The notes: generated by a model from the sequence alone, not told the origin. DNA of 64,000 nt from Clostridiales bacterium UBA3678 (GCA_002372935.1 DFJF01000004.1:117468-181467); one strand, 5' to 3'. Numbered from the stretch's first letter, positions 9,053 through 18,285 are shown. Translations and numbers: made by a program.

Positions 9053-9229
9053 TTTTTATTTATTAGCAAAAAATAATGCTAATTGTCCTCCTTCTTGTTG
9101 TTATTTAATTTATTTTACTACAAAATCTATAAAATATCAACAAAATTTTTTCAAAAGATATTTATTTTTTTTTATATTTATGATACAATAATTCATATAA
9201 AATATTTTTAGAAAAGGAGAATTAATGCT

Positions 9230-9469
9230 ATGGAATTTAAAAGATGTTCTCGTTGTGGAGCTTTTTATACAAACCAAGGATATGTATGTCCAAAATGTAC
9301 CAATAAAGATAATTTAGAGTTATCTCAATTTAAAACTTTTGTTGAAAAAAATGGACTAGAAATTAATTCTTTAAGTCAAATATCAACACAAACTGGTATT
9401 TCAGAAAAAAATTTAAATAGATTTTTGAATTATGATGGTTTAGAGGGATATAAAAAATTATTTATCTAA
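9230..9469 (+). CDS. Small zinc-ribbon protein
   Basis: A 79-residue protein. The pairs CSRC (6-9) and CPKC (20-23) are typical of a zinc ribbon. The C-terminal half (SLSQISTQTGISEKNLNRFLNYDG) resembles a helix-turn-helix of the kind that decides between tandem recognition options. It could be a regulator, but there is no direct evidence. AAAAGGAG lies 10 bases upstream. Confidence 0.75.
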   Translation: MEFKRCSRCGAFYTNQGYVCPKCTNKDNLELSQFKTFVEKNGLEINSLSQISTQTGISEKNLNRFLNYDGLEGYKKLFI

Positions 9470-9478
9470 TTTTTTATA

Positions 9479-9512
9479 TTAAGAGGCTTTCTTTTAAGAT
9501 TGCCTTTTTTTG
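9479..9512 (+). terminator. Probable terminator
   Basis: AAGAGGC and GCCTTTTT arms close a loop, followed by a T run just after the zinc-ribbon gene. The stem is short. Confidence 0.5.
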
Positions 9513-9585
9513 TTGCCTTTAAAAGTAACATATTTTTTTTTATTGAATAAAATATCTATAAATCAAAGAAAGGAGTTCAATTAAA

Positions 9586-10173
9586 GTGTATAACGATTAT
9601 ATGCAAAATTTATTAGGATCTAATTTTCCAAATTATCAAAATACATATGACAATTCTTTTATAGATATAGGTTATTCTTATAATCCAATGGGTAATTACT
9701 TTTATAATAATCAACCTCAAATGAATCGTTCAGTTGATTTAGAAAGTTTATATCCAGAAATCTATAAAATTATATATCCAATGGTTCAAAAAGCTTGTTT
9801 ACAAATAACAGGTCAAATAGATGCGAGTCTATTGGATAATTTAACAAATGATATTTATAACAATCTTGAAGGTGAAAATGTTGTAAATTTAAATATTAAC
9901 ATCGAAAATACAAAAAATGAATCCACAGATTCAAATAATTTCAGCAATACAAGGAACAGTTCTTCAAAACAAGAAAAAAGACAAATAAACAACTCTATAC
10001 AAGAAACCAGACAGATAAACAACCCAATAAGAGATTTAATTAAAATTCTTTTAATAAGAGAGCTTTTAAGAAGACAAAGACAAAATAGACCACCAAGACC
10101 TATGAGACCTATGGATCCCATGAGACCTACTGAACCCATGAGACCTATGCCACCTTTTGGCAACTATATTTAA
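9586..10173 (+). CDS. Hypothetical protein with Pro/Met/Arg-rich C-terminal repeats
   Basis: 195 residues beginning at a GTG preceded by AAAGGAG. The N-terminal 50 residues are rich in Tyr, Asn and Pro. A central helical part contains IYKIIYPMVQKACLQITG, and the tail is a short-period repeat of the type RPMRPMDPMRPTEP. The composition recalls spore-coat and exosporium proteins, but no family was recognised. It stands alone between two hairpin terminators. Confidence 0.65.
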   Translation: MYNDYMQNLLGSNFPNYQNTYDNSFIDIGYSYNPMGNYFYNNQPQMNRSVDLESLYPEIYKIIYPMVQKACLQITGQIDASLLDNLTNDIYNNLEGENVVNLNINIENTKNESTDSNNFSNTRNSSSKQEKRQINNSIQETRQINNPIRDLIKILLIRELLRRQRQNRPPRPMRPMDPMRPTEPMRPMPPFGNYI

Positions 10174-10210
10174 CTTTTAAAATTCTGCCCTAAAAAATAA
10201 TTTTAGAGTT

Positions 10211-10255
10211 AAAAAGTCATGTATAGTTTATTTTATATACTATACATGACTTTTT
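10211..10255. terminator. Perfect 17-bp bidirectional terminator hairpin
   Basis: Arms at 10,211-10,227 and 10,239-10,255 are exact inverted repeats starting with AAAAAGTCATG and ending with CATGACTTTTT. It can serve the plus-strand gene ending at 10,173 and, less likely, acpP. Confidence 0.85.
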
Positions 10256-10326
10256 AAGAATATAAAATTCGAATTTTGGAATAAAAAAAGAAATTAGAAC
10301 TTTATTCCAATTCCCTTTTATTTATA

Positions 10327-10572
10327 TTATTCTTTAACATTCTCTTTGATATAATTTACAACATCACCTACAGTAACAACTTTTTCTGCATCAGCATCTG
10401 GAATTTCTATTCCAAATTCTTCTTCAAGAGCCATAATTAATTCTACTAAATCTAATGAATCTGCTCCTAAATCATCTATAAATGATGCATCTTCTGTAAT
10501 TGCTGTTTCTGAAACTTGTAATTGCTCAACTATTATGTTTTTAATCTTTTCAAAAATCTCCTCTGAACTCAT
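10327..10572 (-). CDS. acpP: Acyl carrier protein
   Basis: An 81-residue acidic protein that carries growing acyl chains in fatty-acid synthesis. GADSLDLVELIM holds the serine that receives 4'-phosphopantetheine. I use the ATG at 10,572 because GAGGAGGTG lies just before it; a longer frame begins 30 bases upstream but has no such site. plsX lies 170 bases upstream on the same strand. A consensus promoter in the gap implies independent expression. Confidence 0.95.
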   Translation of the reverse strand: MSSEEIFEKIKNIIVEQLQVSETAITEDASFIDDLGADSLDLVELIMALEEEFGIEIPDADAEKVVTVGDVVNYIKENVKE

Positions 10573-10629
10573 TATAAGTTCACCTCCTCTCAAGTGATAC
10601 AAAATAATCTTTTCTTTTTCTATTTTACA

Positions 10630-10658
10630 TTTATAATATATGTTTTTATTTTTGTCAA
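10630..10658 (-). promoter_or_regulatory. Sigma-A promoter for acpP
   Basis: Minus strand: perfect TTGACA, 17-base spacer, TATAAA, about 58 bases before the acpP start. Confidence 0.8.
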
Positions 10659-10742
10659 TAGTTAATCATAAATTTATTTTTATTTATATCAAATTTCAAT
10701 CTAAATATTACTATTTACAGGTAACATTTAGAATTTGAACTA

Positions 10743-11771
10743 TCATTCAGTTTTTTTATTTTTTTCAAATTCGGAAATCAAATTATCAACTGTTTTATTA
10801 TTCACAAATTGTTCTGCCTGTTTTATTGTAAATTCAAATAGTTTTTCATCACTACTACCATGTGCTTTTACTACAGGTTTTTTTACTCCTAAGAACAATG
10901 CTCCACCATATGATTTATAATCCATTGTTTTCGAAAAACTCTTTATAGCTGGAAGTGATGGTATAGCTAAAATTTTTGTTCCTAAATTTTTAGTAAGGCT
11001 TTCAACTAAAGTTCTTTTTACAAATTTACCTAATCCTTCTATGGCTTTCAAAAATACATTTCCTGTAAAACCATCTGTAACAATTGCATCTACTTCTCCT
11101 GTAAATGCATCTCTTCCTTCTACATTTCCTATAAAATTAATATCTAATTCTTTTGACTTTTCTTTTAAAAGTTTATAACTTTCTTTAGTTAGCTCATTTC
11201 CTTTTGTTTCTTCTGTTCCAATATTTAAAAGTCCTATTCTTGGATGCTCTATTCCAAATGTATTTTTTATATATATGCTTGACATTTGAGCAAATTGCAA
11301 TAAATTGATAGGCTTACAATTTGTATTTGAACCAGAATCTATTAATACAAGTCTACTTTTATAAGCTGGCAATATTCCTGCTAATGCTGGTCTATCTATT
11401 CCTTTTATTCTTCCAACTATTAATGTTGCACCAGTAAGTAAAGCGCCAGAATTTCCTGCAGAAATAAATACATCTCCTTCTCCATCTTTAAGCATTCTAA
11501 AACCAACAACCATTGATGAATCTTTTTTATGTTTTATTGCAACAGTTGGTGTATCTTCCATTTCTATTGTTTCTGTAGTATTATATATTTTTAATCTTGG
11601 AGAAATTTCTTCTGCGCTTTTACCATAAAATTCTTGTAATTTTGACTTAATAACTTCTTCTTTTCCTATTAATATAATTTCTGCCTTTATTTGGTTTATT
11701 GCATTTACTGCACCTTTTATAGTAGCATCTGGAGCATTATCTCCACCCATTGCATCTAATAAAATCTTCAT
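10743..11771 (-). CDS. plsX: Phosphate acyltransferase PlsX
   Basis: A 342-residue peripheral enzyme that makes acyl-phosphate from acyl-ACP for the PlsY step of phospholipid synthesis. MKILLDAMGGDNAP is the family N-terminus. FISAGNSGALL, VLIDSGSN, LLNIGTEE and VTDGFTGNVFLK are conserved PlsX blocks. The start at 11,771 matches the family start, with GGAAGG upstream. plsX and acpP are common neighbours in Firmicutes; here fabD, fabG and fapR are not beside them. Confidence 0.95.
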   Translation of the reverse strand: MKILLDAMGGDNAPDATIKGAVNAINQIKAEIILIGKEEVIKSKLQEFYGKSAEEISPRLKIYNTTETIEMEDTPTVAIKHKKDSSMVVGFRMLKDGEGDVFISAGNSGALLTGATLIVGRIKGIDRPALAGILPAYKSRLVLIDSGSNTNCKPINLLQFAQMSSIYIKNTFGIEHPRIGLLNIGTEETKGNELTKESYKLLKEKSKELDINFIGNVEGRDAFTGEVDAIVTDGFTGNVFLKAIEGLGKFVKRTLVESLTKNLGTKILAIPSLPAIKSFSKTMDYKSYGGALFLGVKKPVVKAHGSSDEKLFEFTIKQAEQFVNNKTVDNLISEFEKNKKTE

Positions 11772-11829
11772 ATTTTTCATTCCTTCCAAAATTATGACAA
11801 TCTTTTATATAGTCTATTTTATGAATTCT

Positions 11830-11858
11830 ATTTTATTATCATTTTTTAAAAATTGCAA
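11830..11858 (-). promoter_or_regulatory. Putative promoter for plsX
   Basis: Minus strand TTGCAA, 17-base spacer, TAAAAT, about 60 bases upstream of plsX. I saw no convincing FapR operator. Confidence 0.5.
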
Positions 11859-11914
11859 TACCTTTTAGAATAAAATTTCTATTTTTTACATATATTAGCA
11901 AAGAGGTGCATTTT

Positions 11915-12163
11915 ATGTATGAAAAAGAAAATATAATTATTGATATAAATGATGACGAAAAAAATATTCAATTAATTGATTCAATCATAGAAGCTCAAAA
12001 AGATTTAAAAAAAGCAAACATAAATTTTGAATTTGCAGAAGATGAATTAATAGACTTTTATGCCTATCAAATCAAGGCTTTACAATCAAAATTAGATTAC
12101 TTAATTAGAATTGCAAAACTTAAAAAAATAGAGCATAATTTTTGTAATGAAAATGTCATATAA
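11915..12163 (+). CDS. DUF2508 (YaaL-like) family protein
   Basis: An 82-residue all-helical acidic protein. The stretch DSIIEAQKDLKKANINFEF followed by LIDFYAYQIKALQSKLDYL resembles the DUF2508/YaaL family, a conserved small protein of sporulating Firmicutes with no assigned function. ATG 11,915 has AAAGAGGTG six bases before it, so it is preferred to the GTG at 11,906. Confidence 0.75.
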   Translation: MYEKENIIIDINDDEKNIQLIDSIIEAQKDLKKANINFEFAEDELIDFYAYQIKALQSKLDYLIRIAKLKKIEHNFCNENVI

Positions 12164-12190
12164 TTTTTTGAAAAATATTGTCAAAAACTC

Positions 12191-12219
12191 TTGAATTTAT
12201 TTTAATTATAGTATAGTAT
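12191..12219 (+). promoter_or_regulatory. Putative sigma-A promoter for the DUF4912 gene
   Basis: TTGAAT and TAGTAT with a 17-base spacer, 36 bases before the start codon; overlapping TATA-rich sequence gives alternative -10 hexamers. Confidence 0.55.
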
Positions 12220-12254
12220 ATATAAGTAAGAATTATATACTTAGGAGGATAAAA

Positions 12255-13310
12255 ATGGCAAAGAAAACAAAAGATTCTGAAAAAGAAGAATTTAAACCAA
12301 CAATTATCAAAGAAAATCAGCTAAAAAAAGAAACCACAACAGTAAAAGTAGAATCTTCAAAATCACCTACTACTGCAAAAAAGGCTACTACAAAAAAAAC
12401 AACTACTTCAAAAGCTACTTCTAAGAGAACTACAACTAAAAAAGAAGCAAAAAAAGAAATTGTAAAAAAAGCTAAAGAGCTAAAAAAAGCTACTAAAAAA
12501 GAAGAAAAAGCTAAAGCTAAAAAAACAAATAGTAGAAAAACTACTAAAAGATCCTCTAGCAAAAAGCTTTCTAATGTTAAAAAAACAAAAATATTAGATG
12601 AAGAAGATATTATTGTAGAAAATGAATCTACTAGTACAAAAAGCAAAAATTCTTCTAAAAAAATACAATTTCAATCAGAATATTATGATTTACCATATAT
12701 GTACAACAAAACAATAGTAAAAGTTTTAGCACAAACTCCAAAAACACTTTTTATTTATTGGGAAATCTCTAAAAATGATAGAGAAAATTTTAAAAAAACT
12801 TATGGTGAAAATTTCTTTGAAACAACTAAACCAATATTAATAGTATTTAATGATACTTTACATTATTCTTTTGAAGTAGATATAAATGATTTTGCAAATA
12901 GTTGGTATTTGCATATAAATGATGCAAATTGTGAATATCATGTAGAACTTGGCAGAAGACCTATATATAATTATATTTCTCAAAATCAAGAAAATGCTTC
13001 TTCAAACACTGCCTATATTCCTCATTACATATATCTTACCTCTTCTAATGAAATGGTGGCACCAAATAATAAAATTTTATTTAATCCAAATTTGCGTACC
13101 ATTAGATTTAGAAATGTAAAAACAGGACAAGTTACCGAAAAGGATATTAGACAATTTACATTTATTACTAACTTTGGAATATTTACTATCCAAGATTTAT
13201 ATAAATATTTATATCCTAATGAAAACTTTGAATTTGAAAATGTCTTTATTGGAAATCCATCATCAAGAGGTGGAAATTCATCTGGAATGTTTTCATCACA
13301 ATTTAAATAA
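12255..13310 (+). CDS. DUF4912 domain protein with Lys/Thr-rich N-terminal region
   Basis: 351 residues. The first 130 are a lysine, threonine and serine tract of the histone-H1-like type (KKATTKKTTTSKATSKRTTT), probably disordered and nucleic-acid or polyanion binding. Residues about 140-250 form a DUF4912 module (YDLPYMYNKTIVKVLAQTP, LFIYWEIS, WYLHINDANCEYHVELGR). DUF4912 is often encoded beside a GH57 enzyme, as here with only 58 bases between, so a role with a glycan-acting partner is plausible. AGGAGG precedes the start. Confidence 0.8.
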   Translation: MAKKTKDSEKEEFKPTIIKENQLKKETTTVKVESSKSPTTAKKATTKKTTTSKATSKRTTTKKEAKKEIVKKAKELKKATKKEEKAKAKKTNSRKTTKRSSSKKLSNVKKTKILDEEDIIVENESTSTKSKNSSKKIQFQSEYYDLPYMYNKTIVKVLAQTPKTLFIYWEISKNDRENFKKTYGENFFETTKPILIVFNDTLHYSFEVDINDFANSWYLHINDANCEYHVELGRRPIYNYISQNQENASSNTAYIPHYIYLTSSNEMVAPNNKILFNPNLRTIRFRNVKTGQVTEKDIRQFTFITNFGIFTIQDLYKYLYPNENFEFENVFIGNPSSRGGNSSGMFSSQFK

Positions 13311-13316
13311 AAATTT

Positions 13317-13354
13317 AAAAGGTTTGAAGTTAGATTTTAGCTCCAACCTTTTTT
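13317..13354 (+). terminator. Hairpin between the DUF4912 and GH57 genes
   Basis: AAAAGGTTTGAAG pairs imperfectly with CTCCAACCTTTT and is followed by Ts. It lies inside an apparent operon, so it may only partly terminate and thereby lower GH57 expression. Confidence 0.65.
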
Positions 13355-13368
13355 GATAGGAGAACAAA

Positions 13369-15048
13369 ATGCAAAAAAAAGGATACCTAAGCTTTGTATT
13401 GCATGCACATCTTCCATTTATTCATCACCCAGAAAGTGATGATTACTTAGAAGAGTCTTGGCTATATGAAGCAATATCAGAAACATATATACCATTATTA
13501 CAAAATTTTCAAAAATTAGTTGATGAAGGAGTTAATTTTAGAATTACAATGACTATGACTCCTCCTCTTCTTTCTATGCTTGATAGTAAACTATTACAGC
13601 AAAAATACATTAACTACTTAAAGCAACATATTGAGCTTTCAAAAAAAGAAATAGAAAGGACTAAATATGACTCAAGAATAAATGAGCTTTCAAAATATTA
13701 TTATAAAAGATATTCAAAAGATTTACATTGGTTTAAAGATATTTACAAATGCAATCTAATTACAGGGTTTAAAAAATTTCAAGATTTAGGTGTATTAGAA
13801 ATAATTACCTGTGGTGCAACACATGGATATTTTCCAATTTTATATGTTAATGAAAAGACAGTTAGAGCCCAAATTGCAGTTGGTGTTCAAACTTATGAAA
13901 GATATTTTGGAAAAAAGCCGCGTGGAATCTGGCTTCCAGAGTGTGGATATGTTCCAGAAGCTGATAAATATTTAAGAGAATTTGGATTAGAATATGCAAT
14001 TGTTGAAACTCATGGTATTTTATATGCTAACCCTACACCTGTTTATGGAACTTTAGCACCAATTGTTTCCCCTCGTGGATTCACTGTTTTTGGACGTGAT
14101 TTAGAATCTTCAAGGCAAGTTTGGAGTTCTATAAATGGTTATCCAGGAGATTTTAATTATCGTGAATTTTACCGTGATATTGGTTATGAAGCAGATTATG
14201 ATTATATAAGACCTTATATTGCTCATGATGGTGTTAGAGTTAATACTGGAATAAAATATAATAGAATTACTGGTAAATCTGAATATAAAGATGTTTACAA
14301 TATTCAATGGGCAAAAGATTCTGCTGAACGCCAAGCAGGTCACTTTTTAGATTGTAGAACAGCCCAAATAGAAAATGCAAGTAAATATATGGATAAACCT
14401 CCAATTGTACTTTGTCCTTATGATGCAGAACTTTATGGTCATTGGTGGTATGAAGGTCCATATTGGTTATACATATTATTTAAAAAGATTTATTATGATG
14501 AATGTAATTTTGAGCTTATTACTCCATCAGAATACATAGATAAATATCCAGAAATTCAAGAATGTGAACCTTGCCGTTCTAGTTGGGGAGCTAATGGATA
14601 TAGTGAAGTTTGGCTTAATCCATCAAATGATTATGCTCATAGACACCTACATACTGCAGGAAATAGAATGTGTGAAATAGCATATCAATTTAGAGATTTA
14701 AATGGTGAGTTAGACAAAATGGAAAATCAAATTAAAGAACTTCGTTCTGCCAAAAAAACTGTCACCTCTATTACCTCATCATCTAAATACAGAAAAACAA
14801 AATTAAAAGTTCGTGCTTTAAACCAGATGGCCCGTGAGCTTCTTCTTGCACAAAGTAGTGATTGGTTGTTTATTATTACAAATAATACAATGGTTGATTA
14901 TGCACACAAAAGAATTAAAGATCATATTGGAAGATTCACAAAATTATATAATGAAATAAAAGAAGATAAGATTGATGCTAAATTTTTAAAAGATATAGAA
15001 ATTAAAGATGCGATATTTCCAGATATTGATTATAGAATTTATAGCTAA
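13369..15048 (+). CDS. GH57 family enzyme, probable 1,4-alpha-glucan branching enzyme
   Basis: A 559-residue cytoplasmic (alpha/beta)7-barrel glycosidase. HAHLPF near residue 12 is the GH57 start motif. WLPECGY holds the predicted nucleophile Glu191, and PYDAELYGHWWYEGP holds the predicted acid Asp352. A helical C-terminal domain follows. The arrangement and length fit the DUF1957 branching-enzyme group that remodels glycogen-like alpha-glucans. Specificity was not proven. It shares a transcription unit with the DUF4912 gene; a GH13 amylase is encoded at 41,656. Confidence 0.85.
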   Translation: MQKKGYLSFVLHAHLPFIHHPESDDYLEESWLYEAISETYIPLLQNFQKLVDEGVNFRITMTMTPPLLSMLDSKLLQQKYINYLKQHIELSKKEIERTKYDSRINELSKYYYKRYSKDLHWFKDIYKCNLITGFKKFQDLGVLEIITCGATHGYFPILYVNEKTVRAQIAVGVQTYERYFGKKPRGIWLPECGYVPEADKYLREFGLEYAIVETHGILYANPTPVYGTLAPIVSPRGFTVFGRDLESSRQVWSSINGYPGDFNYREFYRDIGYEADYDYIRPYIAHDGVRVNTGIKYNRITGKSEYKDVYNIQWAKDSAERQAGHFLDCRTAQIENASKYMDKPPIVLCPYDAELYGHWWYEGPYWLYILFKKIYYDECNFELITPSEYIDKYPEIQECEPCRSSWGANGYSEVWLNPSNDYAHRHLHTAGNRMCEIAYQFRDLNGELDKMENQIKELRSAKKTVTSITSSSKYRKTKLKVRALNQMARELLLAQSSDWLFIITNNTMVDYAHKRIKDHIGRFTKLYNEIKEDKIDAKFLKDIEIKDAIFPDIDYRIYS

Positions 15049-15063
15049 ATTTTTTCATTTGTT

Positions 15064-15131
15064 TCAAAAAGGGACGGTTCTTTTTCAAAAAAGAACCGTC
15101 CCTTTTTGAAAAAGAACCGTCCCTCTTTGAA
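15064..15131. repeat. Dispersed GGGACGGTTC palindromic repeat, copy 2
   Basis: A near-identical copy of the repeat at 1-66: the 5' arm GGGACGGTTC, the 3' arm GAACCGTCCC, then a second 3' arm with GAACCGTCCCTC. It fills the gap between the convergent GH57 and glyS genes and likely terminates both. Confidence 0.88.
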
Positions 15132-15139
15132 ATTTAAAT

Positions 15140-16522
15140 TTAAAATTCTATCTTTTCTTCTATCCATTTTTCTACTTCAGAAATTGGTATACGAACTTGT
15201 TCCATTGTATCTCTATCACGTATTGTAACTTTATGGTCTTCTAATGTATCAAAATCTACTGTTACACAATATGGTGTTCCTATTTCATCTTCTCTTCTAT
15301 ATCTCTTTCCTATTGAACCAGTTTCATCATAGTCACACATAAATGATTTTGAAAGCTCATCATGTAATTTCATTGCTTGTTCTGATAATTTTTTAGATAG
15401 TGGTAATACTGCAGCTTTATATGGTGCAAGTGCTGGATGCAAATGCATTACAACTCTTGAATCTCCTTGTGATATTTCTTGTTCTTCATAAGCATCACAT
15501 AAAAACATAAGCATTAATCTATCTACTCCAACAGATGGTTCAATAACAAATGGTACATATTTTTCCTTTGTTTCTGGGTCTAAATATGATAGATCTTGTT
15601 TTGTAGCCTCCATATGTCTTGATAAATCATAATTTGTTCTATCTGCAATTCCCCATACTTCTCCCCAACCAAATGGAAATTTGTACTCAATATCTGCTGT
15701 TGCTGTACTATAAAATGATAATTCTTCTTTGCTGTGATTTCTAAATCTTATGTGTTCTTCATTTGCTCCTAAAGATAATAAAAAGTTTTTACAATAATTC
15801 TTCCAATATTCATGCCATTCTAAATCTGTTCCTGGTTTACAGAAAAACTCTATTTCCATTTGTTCAAATTCACGTGTTCTAAATATAAAGTTTCCTGGTG
15901 TGATTTCATTTCTAAACGCCTTTCCTTGTTGACATATACCCATTGGCAATCTTCTTCTTGTTGTTCTTAAAACATTTTTAAAATTGACAAATATTCCTTG
16001 AGCTGTTTCTGGTCTAAGATATATTTCTGATTTTGCGTCTTCTGTTGTTCCTTGGAATGTTTTGAACATTAAATTAAACTTTCTAATTGGTGTAAAATTA
16101 AGCTTTCCACATTTTGGACATACAATGTTATTGTCATAAATATATTTTATTGTTTCTTCATCACTCCAGCCATCTGCTATAACATCTTTTCCATTTTTTG
16201 TTGCCCATTCTTCTATTAATTTATCGGCTCTATGTCTAGTCTTGCATTCTTTGCAATCTATAAGTGGATCTGCAAATGTACTTACATGTCCTGTTGTTAC
16301 CCAAACTTCTGGATTCATAAGTATGGCAGTATCTATTCCAACATTATATTTGTTTTCTTGTACCATTTTCTTCATCCAAGCTTTTTTTACATTGTTTTTT
16401 AATTGAACTCCTAATGGTCCATAATCCCAAGTATTTGAAAGACCACCATATATTTCTGAACCTGGATATACGAATCCTCTATTTTTACATAAACTAACAA
16501 GTTTTTCCATTGAATCTATCAT
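15140..16522 (-). CDS. glyS: Glycine-tRNA ligase, alpha2 type
   Basis: A 460-residue class II aminoacyl-tRNA synthetase of the single-chain (eukaryote-like) homodimer type rather than the alpha/beta type. FVYPGSEIYGGLSNTWDYGP is the conserved N-terminus. RPETAQGIFVNF and FRNEITPGNFIFRTREFEQ cover motif 2, and EPSVGVDRL is motif 3. A CPKCG pair (residues about 135-138) suggests a zinc site. A C-terminal anticodon-binding domain is present. I found no T-box sequence upstream. Confidence 0.95.
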   Translation of the reverse strand: MIDSMEKLVSLCKNRGFVYPGSEIYGGLSNTWDYGPLGVQLKNNVKKAWMKKMVQENKYNVGIDTAILMNPEVWVTTGHVSTFADPLIDCKECKTRHRADKLIEEWATKNGKDVIADGWSDEETIKYIYDNNIVCPKCGKLNFTPIRKFNLMFKTFQGTTEDAKSEIYLRPETAQGIFVNFKNVLRTTRRRLPMGICQQGKAFRNEITPGNFIFRTREFEQMEIEFFCKPGTDLEWHEYWKNYCKNFLLSLGANEEHIRFRNHSKEELSFYSTATADIEYKFPFGWGEVWGIADRTNYDLSRHMEATKQDLSYLDPETKEKYVPFVIEPSVGVDRLMLMFLCDAYEEQEISQGDSRVVMHLHPALAPYKAAVLPLSKKLSEQAMKLHDELSKSFMCDYDETGSIGKRYRREDEIGTPYCVTVDFDTLEDHKVTIRDRDTMEQVRIPISEVEKWIEEKIEF

Positions 16523-16565
16523 TTTATTGCATCCCCATTCGTTTTTTTAAATTTTGATATTTCTC

Positions 16566-16594
16566 ATTGTACTACATATTTTTTCTTTTTTCAA
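16566..16594 (-). promoter_or_regulatory. Sigma-A promoter for glyS
   Basis: Minus strand TTGAAA, 17-base spacer, TACAAT, about 44 bases from the glyS start. Confidence 0.7.
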
Positions 16595-16637
16595 TAGTAA
16601 TTTTGTAATTTTTTTGCAAAATCTATTAAAAAAACTC

Positions 16638-16666
16638 TGTACAAATAGACATAAAAGTTATATAAT
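16638..16666 (+). promoter_or_regulatory. Putative promoter for the divergent murE-like gene
   Basis: TGTACA, a 17-base spacer and a perfect TATAAT, about 78 bases from the TTG start at 16,744. Confidence 0.6.
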
Positions 16667-16743
16667 GCAATTACAAATTTTAATTTAAAGGATAAATTTA
16701 ATAACTATTAATTTTACCCTATTTTTTATTGAAGGTGATAAAA

Positions 16744-18270
16744 TTGATTTTAAAGGATGTACTAAAAGACATTGAAATTATCGAAAAAAAAGGAAATCTT
16801 GAAATTGAAATAACCAACATAACATCAGATTCTAGAAATGTAGAAAAAAATGGATTATTTGTTGCAATAATTGGTTATGTAATGGACGGTACACAATTTA
16901 TTCCAAATGCTATAGAAAATGGAGCTACAGGAATTATGGTAGACGAAACAACAGATATTTCTTCAATTGAATTTCCAGATAATGTTACAATTGTAAAAGT
17001 AAAAAATATCCGTCATTCACTTGCTATAGCTAGTTGTAATCTTTATGATTATCCGTCAAAAAAACTAAAATTAATCGGAGTAACAGGTACAAAGGGTAAA
17101 ACTACTTCTACTTATATGATTAAATCTATTTTACAACAAACGGGTTTTAAAGTAGGTTTAATTGGAAGTATAGCAATTTATATTAATAATCATAAAATTG
17201 AAGATATGGATCGTACTTCTGCAGAAAGCTATAAATTGCAAAAAACATTGGCAATGATGGTTGAACAAAAAGTAGACATTGTCGTATTAGAAGTATCTTC
17301 TCAAGCAATGAAATTAGATAGAGTTACAGGTTGTGATTTTGATAGAGTATTATTTACAAATTTATCTGAAGATCATATAAGTCCTAGAGAACATAAAGAT
17401 ATGGAAGATTATTTTAATGCAAAACTCTCTTTAGCAAAAATGGCTCCTATTGTTGTGTATAATTCAGATAATGAATATACAGCACGTATCCCTGTTTTAT
17501 TGAAAGATAAAAAATTAATAAGTTTTGGTTTAAAAAATAAATCCAATTTTATGGCAGAAAATTTAAAAATGGCAAATAATGGTGTTGATTTCACAGTAAA
17601 AACTATTAACTCAAAATTCGATGCACATATTTCGATTCCAGGCAAATATATGGTTTACAATGCACTTGGAGCAATCGCTATTTCAAGTACTTTTGGAGTC
17701 AAAGAAAATCAAATTCAAGATGGTTTAAAAGATGTTAAAGTATTTGGAAGAAGTGAACTTGTACCTAACAAATTAGGTCTTACAATAATTATAGATTATG
17801 CACATACTCCATCTAGTTTGCAATCAATTTTAGAAACTGTAAAGCCATATACTAAAGGCAGAGTAATTTGTACTTGGGGTGTTGGTGGAGATAGAGATGC
17901 TAAAAAGCGTCCACTAATGGGTGAAATCTCCGGAAAATATGCAGATTACACCATTCTTACTTCTGATCAAGTTCGTACAGAAAATCCAAAAAAGATTCTT
18001 CTAGAAATAGAATCTGGTCTTAAAAAAGTTACAGATCAATATACAATCATTTTAAATAGAACTGAAGCTATTCGTCATGCTATAAAAATGGCAACTAAAG
18101 ATGATGTGATTGTTCTTCCTGGACTTGGAAGTGATTTATACATTGAATATATGAGAGTTAAATATCCTTATGATGAAAGAGTCGTTATACACAATATAAT
18201 AGATGAAATAATTTCAGGTGGACAGGAAAAGGAAAACTATCCAATAGAAAGAATAATGAAAAATTTTTAG
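16744..18270 (+). CDS. MurE-like ligase paralogue lacking the DAP-recognition motifs
   Basis: A 508-residue Mur ligase with an intact ATP site (GTKGKTTSTY, about 115-124) and a close overall match to the MurE at 2,237-3,715. Two substrate motifs differ: DNPR is replaced by DQVR (408-411) and GKGHE by GLGSD. In characterised MurE enzymes these contact the added diamino acid, so this protein probably ligates another residue or acts on another substrate. I choose the TTG at 16,744 because GAAGGTG lies 6 bases before it and the N-terminus then aligns with MurE. A YfhO-like gene follows after 15 bases. Confidence 0.85.
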   Translation: MILKDVLKDIEIIEKKGNLEIEITNITSDSRNVEKNGLFVAIIGYVMDGTQFIPNAIENGATGIMVDETTDISSIEFPDNVTIVKVKNIRHSLAIASCNLYDYPSKKLKLIGVTGTKGKTTSTYMIKSILQQTGFKVGLIGSIAIYINNHKIEDMDRTSAESYKLQKTLAMMVEQKVDIVVLEVSSQAMKLDRVTGCDFDRVLFTNLSEDHISPREHKDMEDYFNAKLSLAKMAPIVVYNSDNEYTARIPVLLKDKKLISFGLKNKSNFMAENLKMANNGVDFTVKTINSKFDAHISIPGKYMVYNALGAIAISSTFGVKENQIQDGLKDVKVFGRSELVPNKLGLTIIIDYAHTPSSLQSILETVKPYTKGRVICTWGVGGDRDAKKRPLMGEISGKYADYTILTSDQVRTENPKKILLEIESGLKKVTDQYTIILNRTEAIRHAIKMATKDDVIVLPGLGSDLYIEYMRVKYPYDERVVIHNIIDEIISGGQEKENYPIERIMKNF

Positions 18271-18285
18271 AAAGGGATAATAATT

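Noticed and set aside
9855..10163. Antisense frame opposite the Pro/Met-rich gene
   Set aside because: Its repeats are the mirror of the plus-strand repeats, it has no ribosome site, and the plus-strand gene has both start signals and a terminator.
12317..12646. Open frame opposite the DUF4912 gene
   Set aside because: A shadow of the Lys/Thr-rich N-terminal tract; low complexity and no start signals.
16523..16728. T-box leader upstream of glyS
   Set aside because: No AGGGTGGAACCGCG-like sequence and no specifier/antiterminator hairpin is visible; a plain promoter lies close to the gene.
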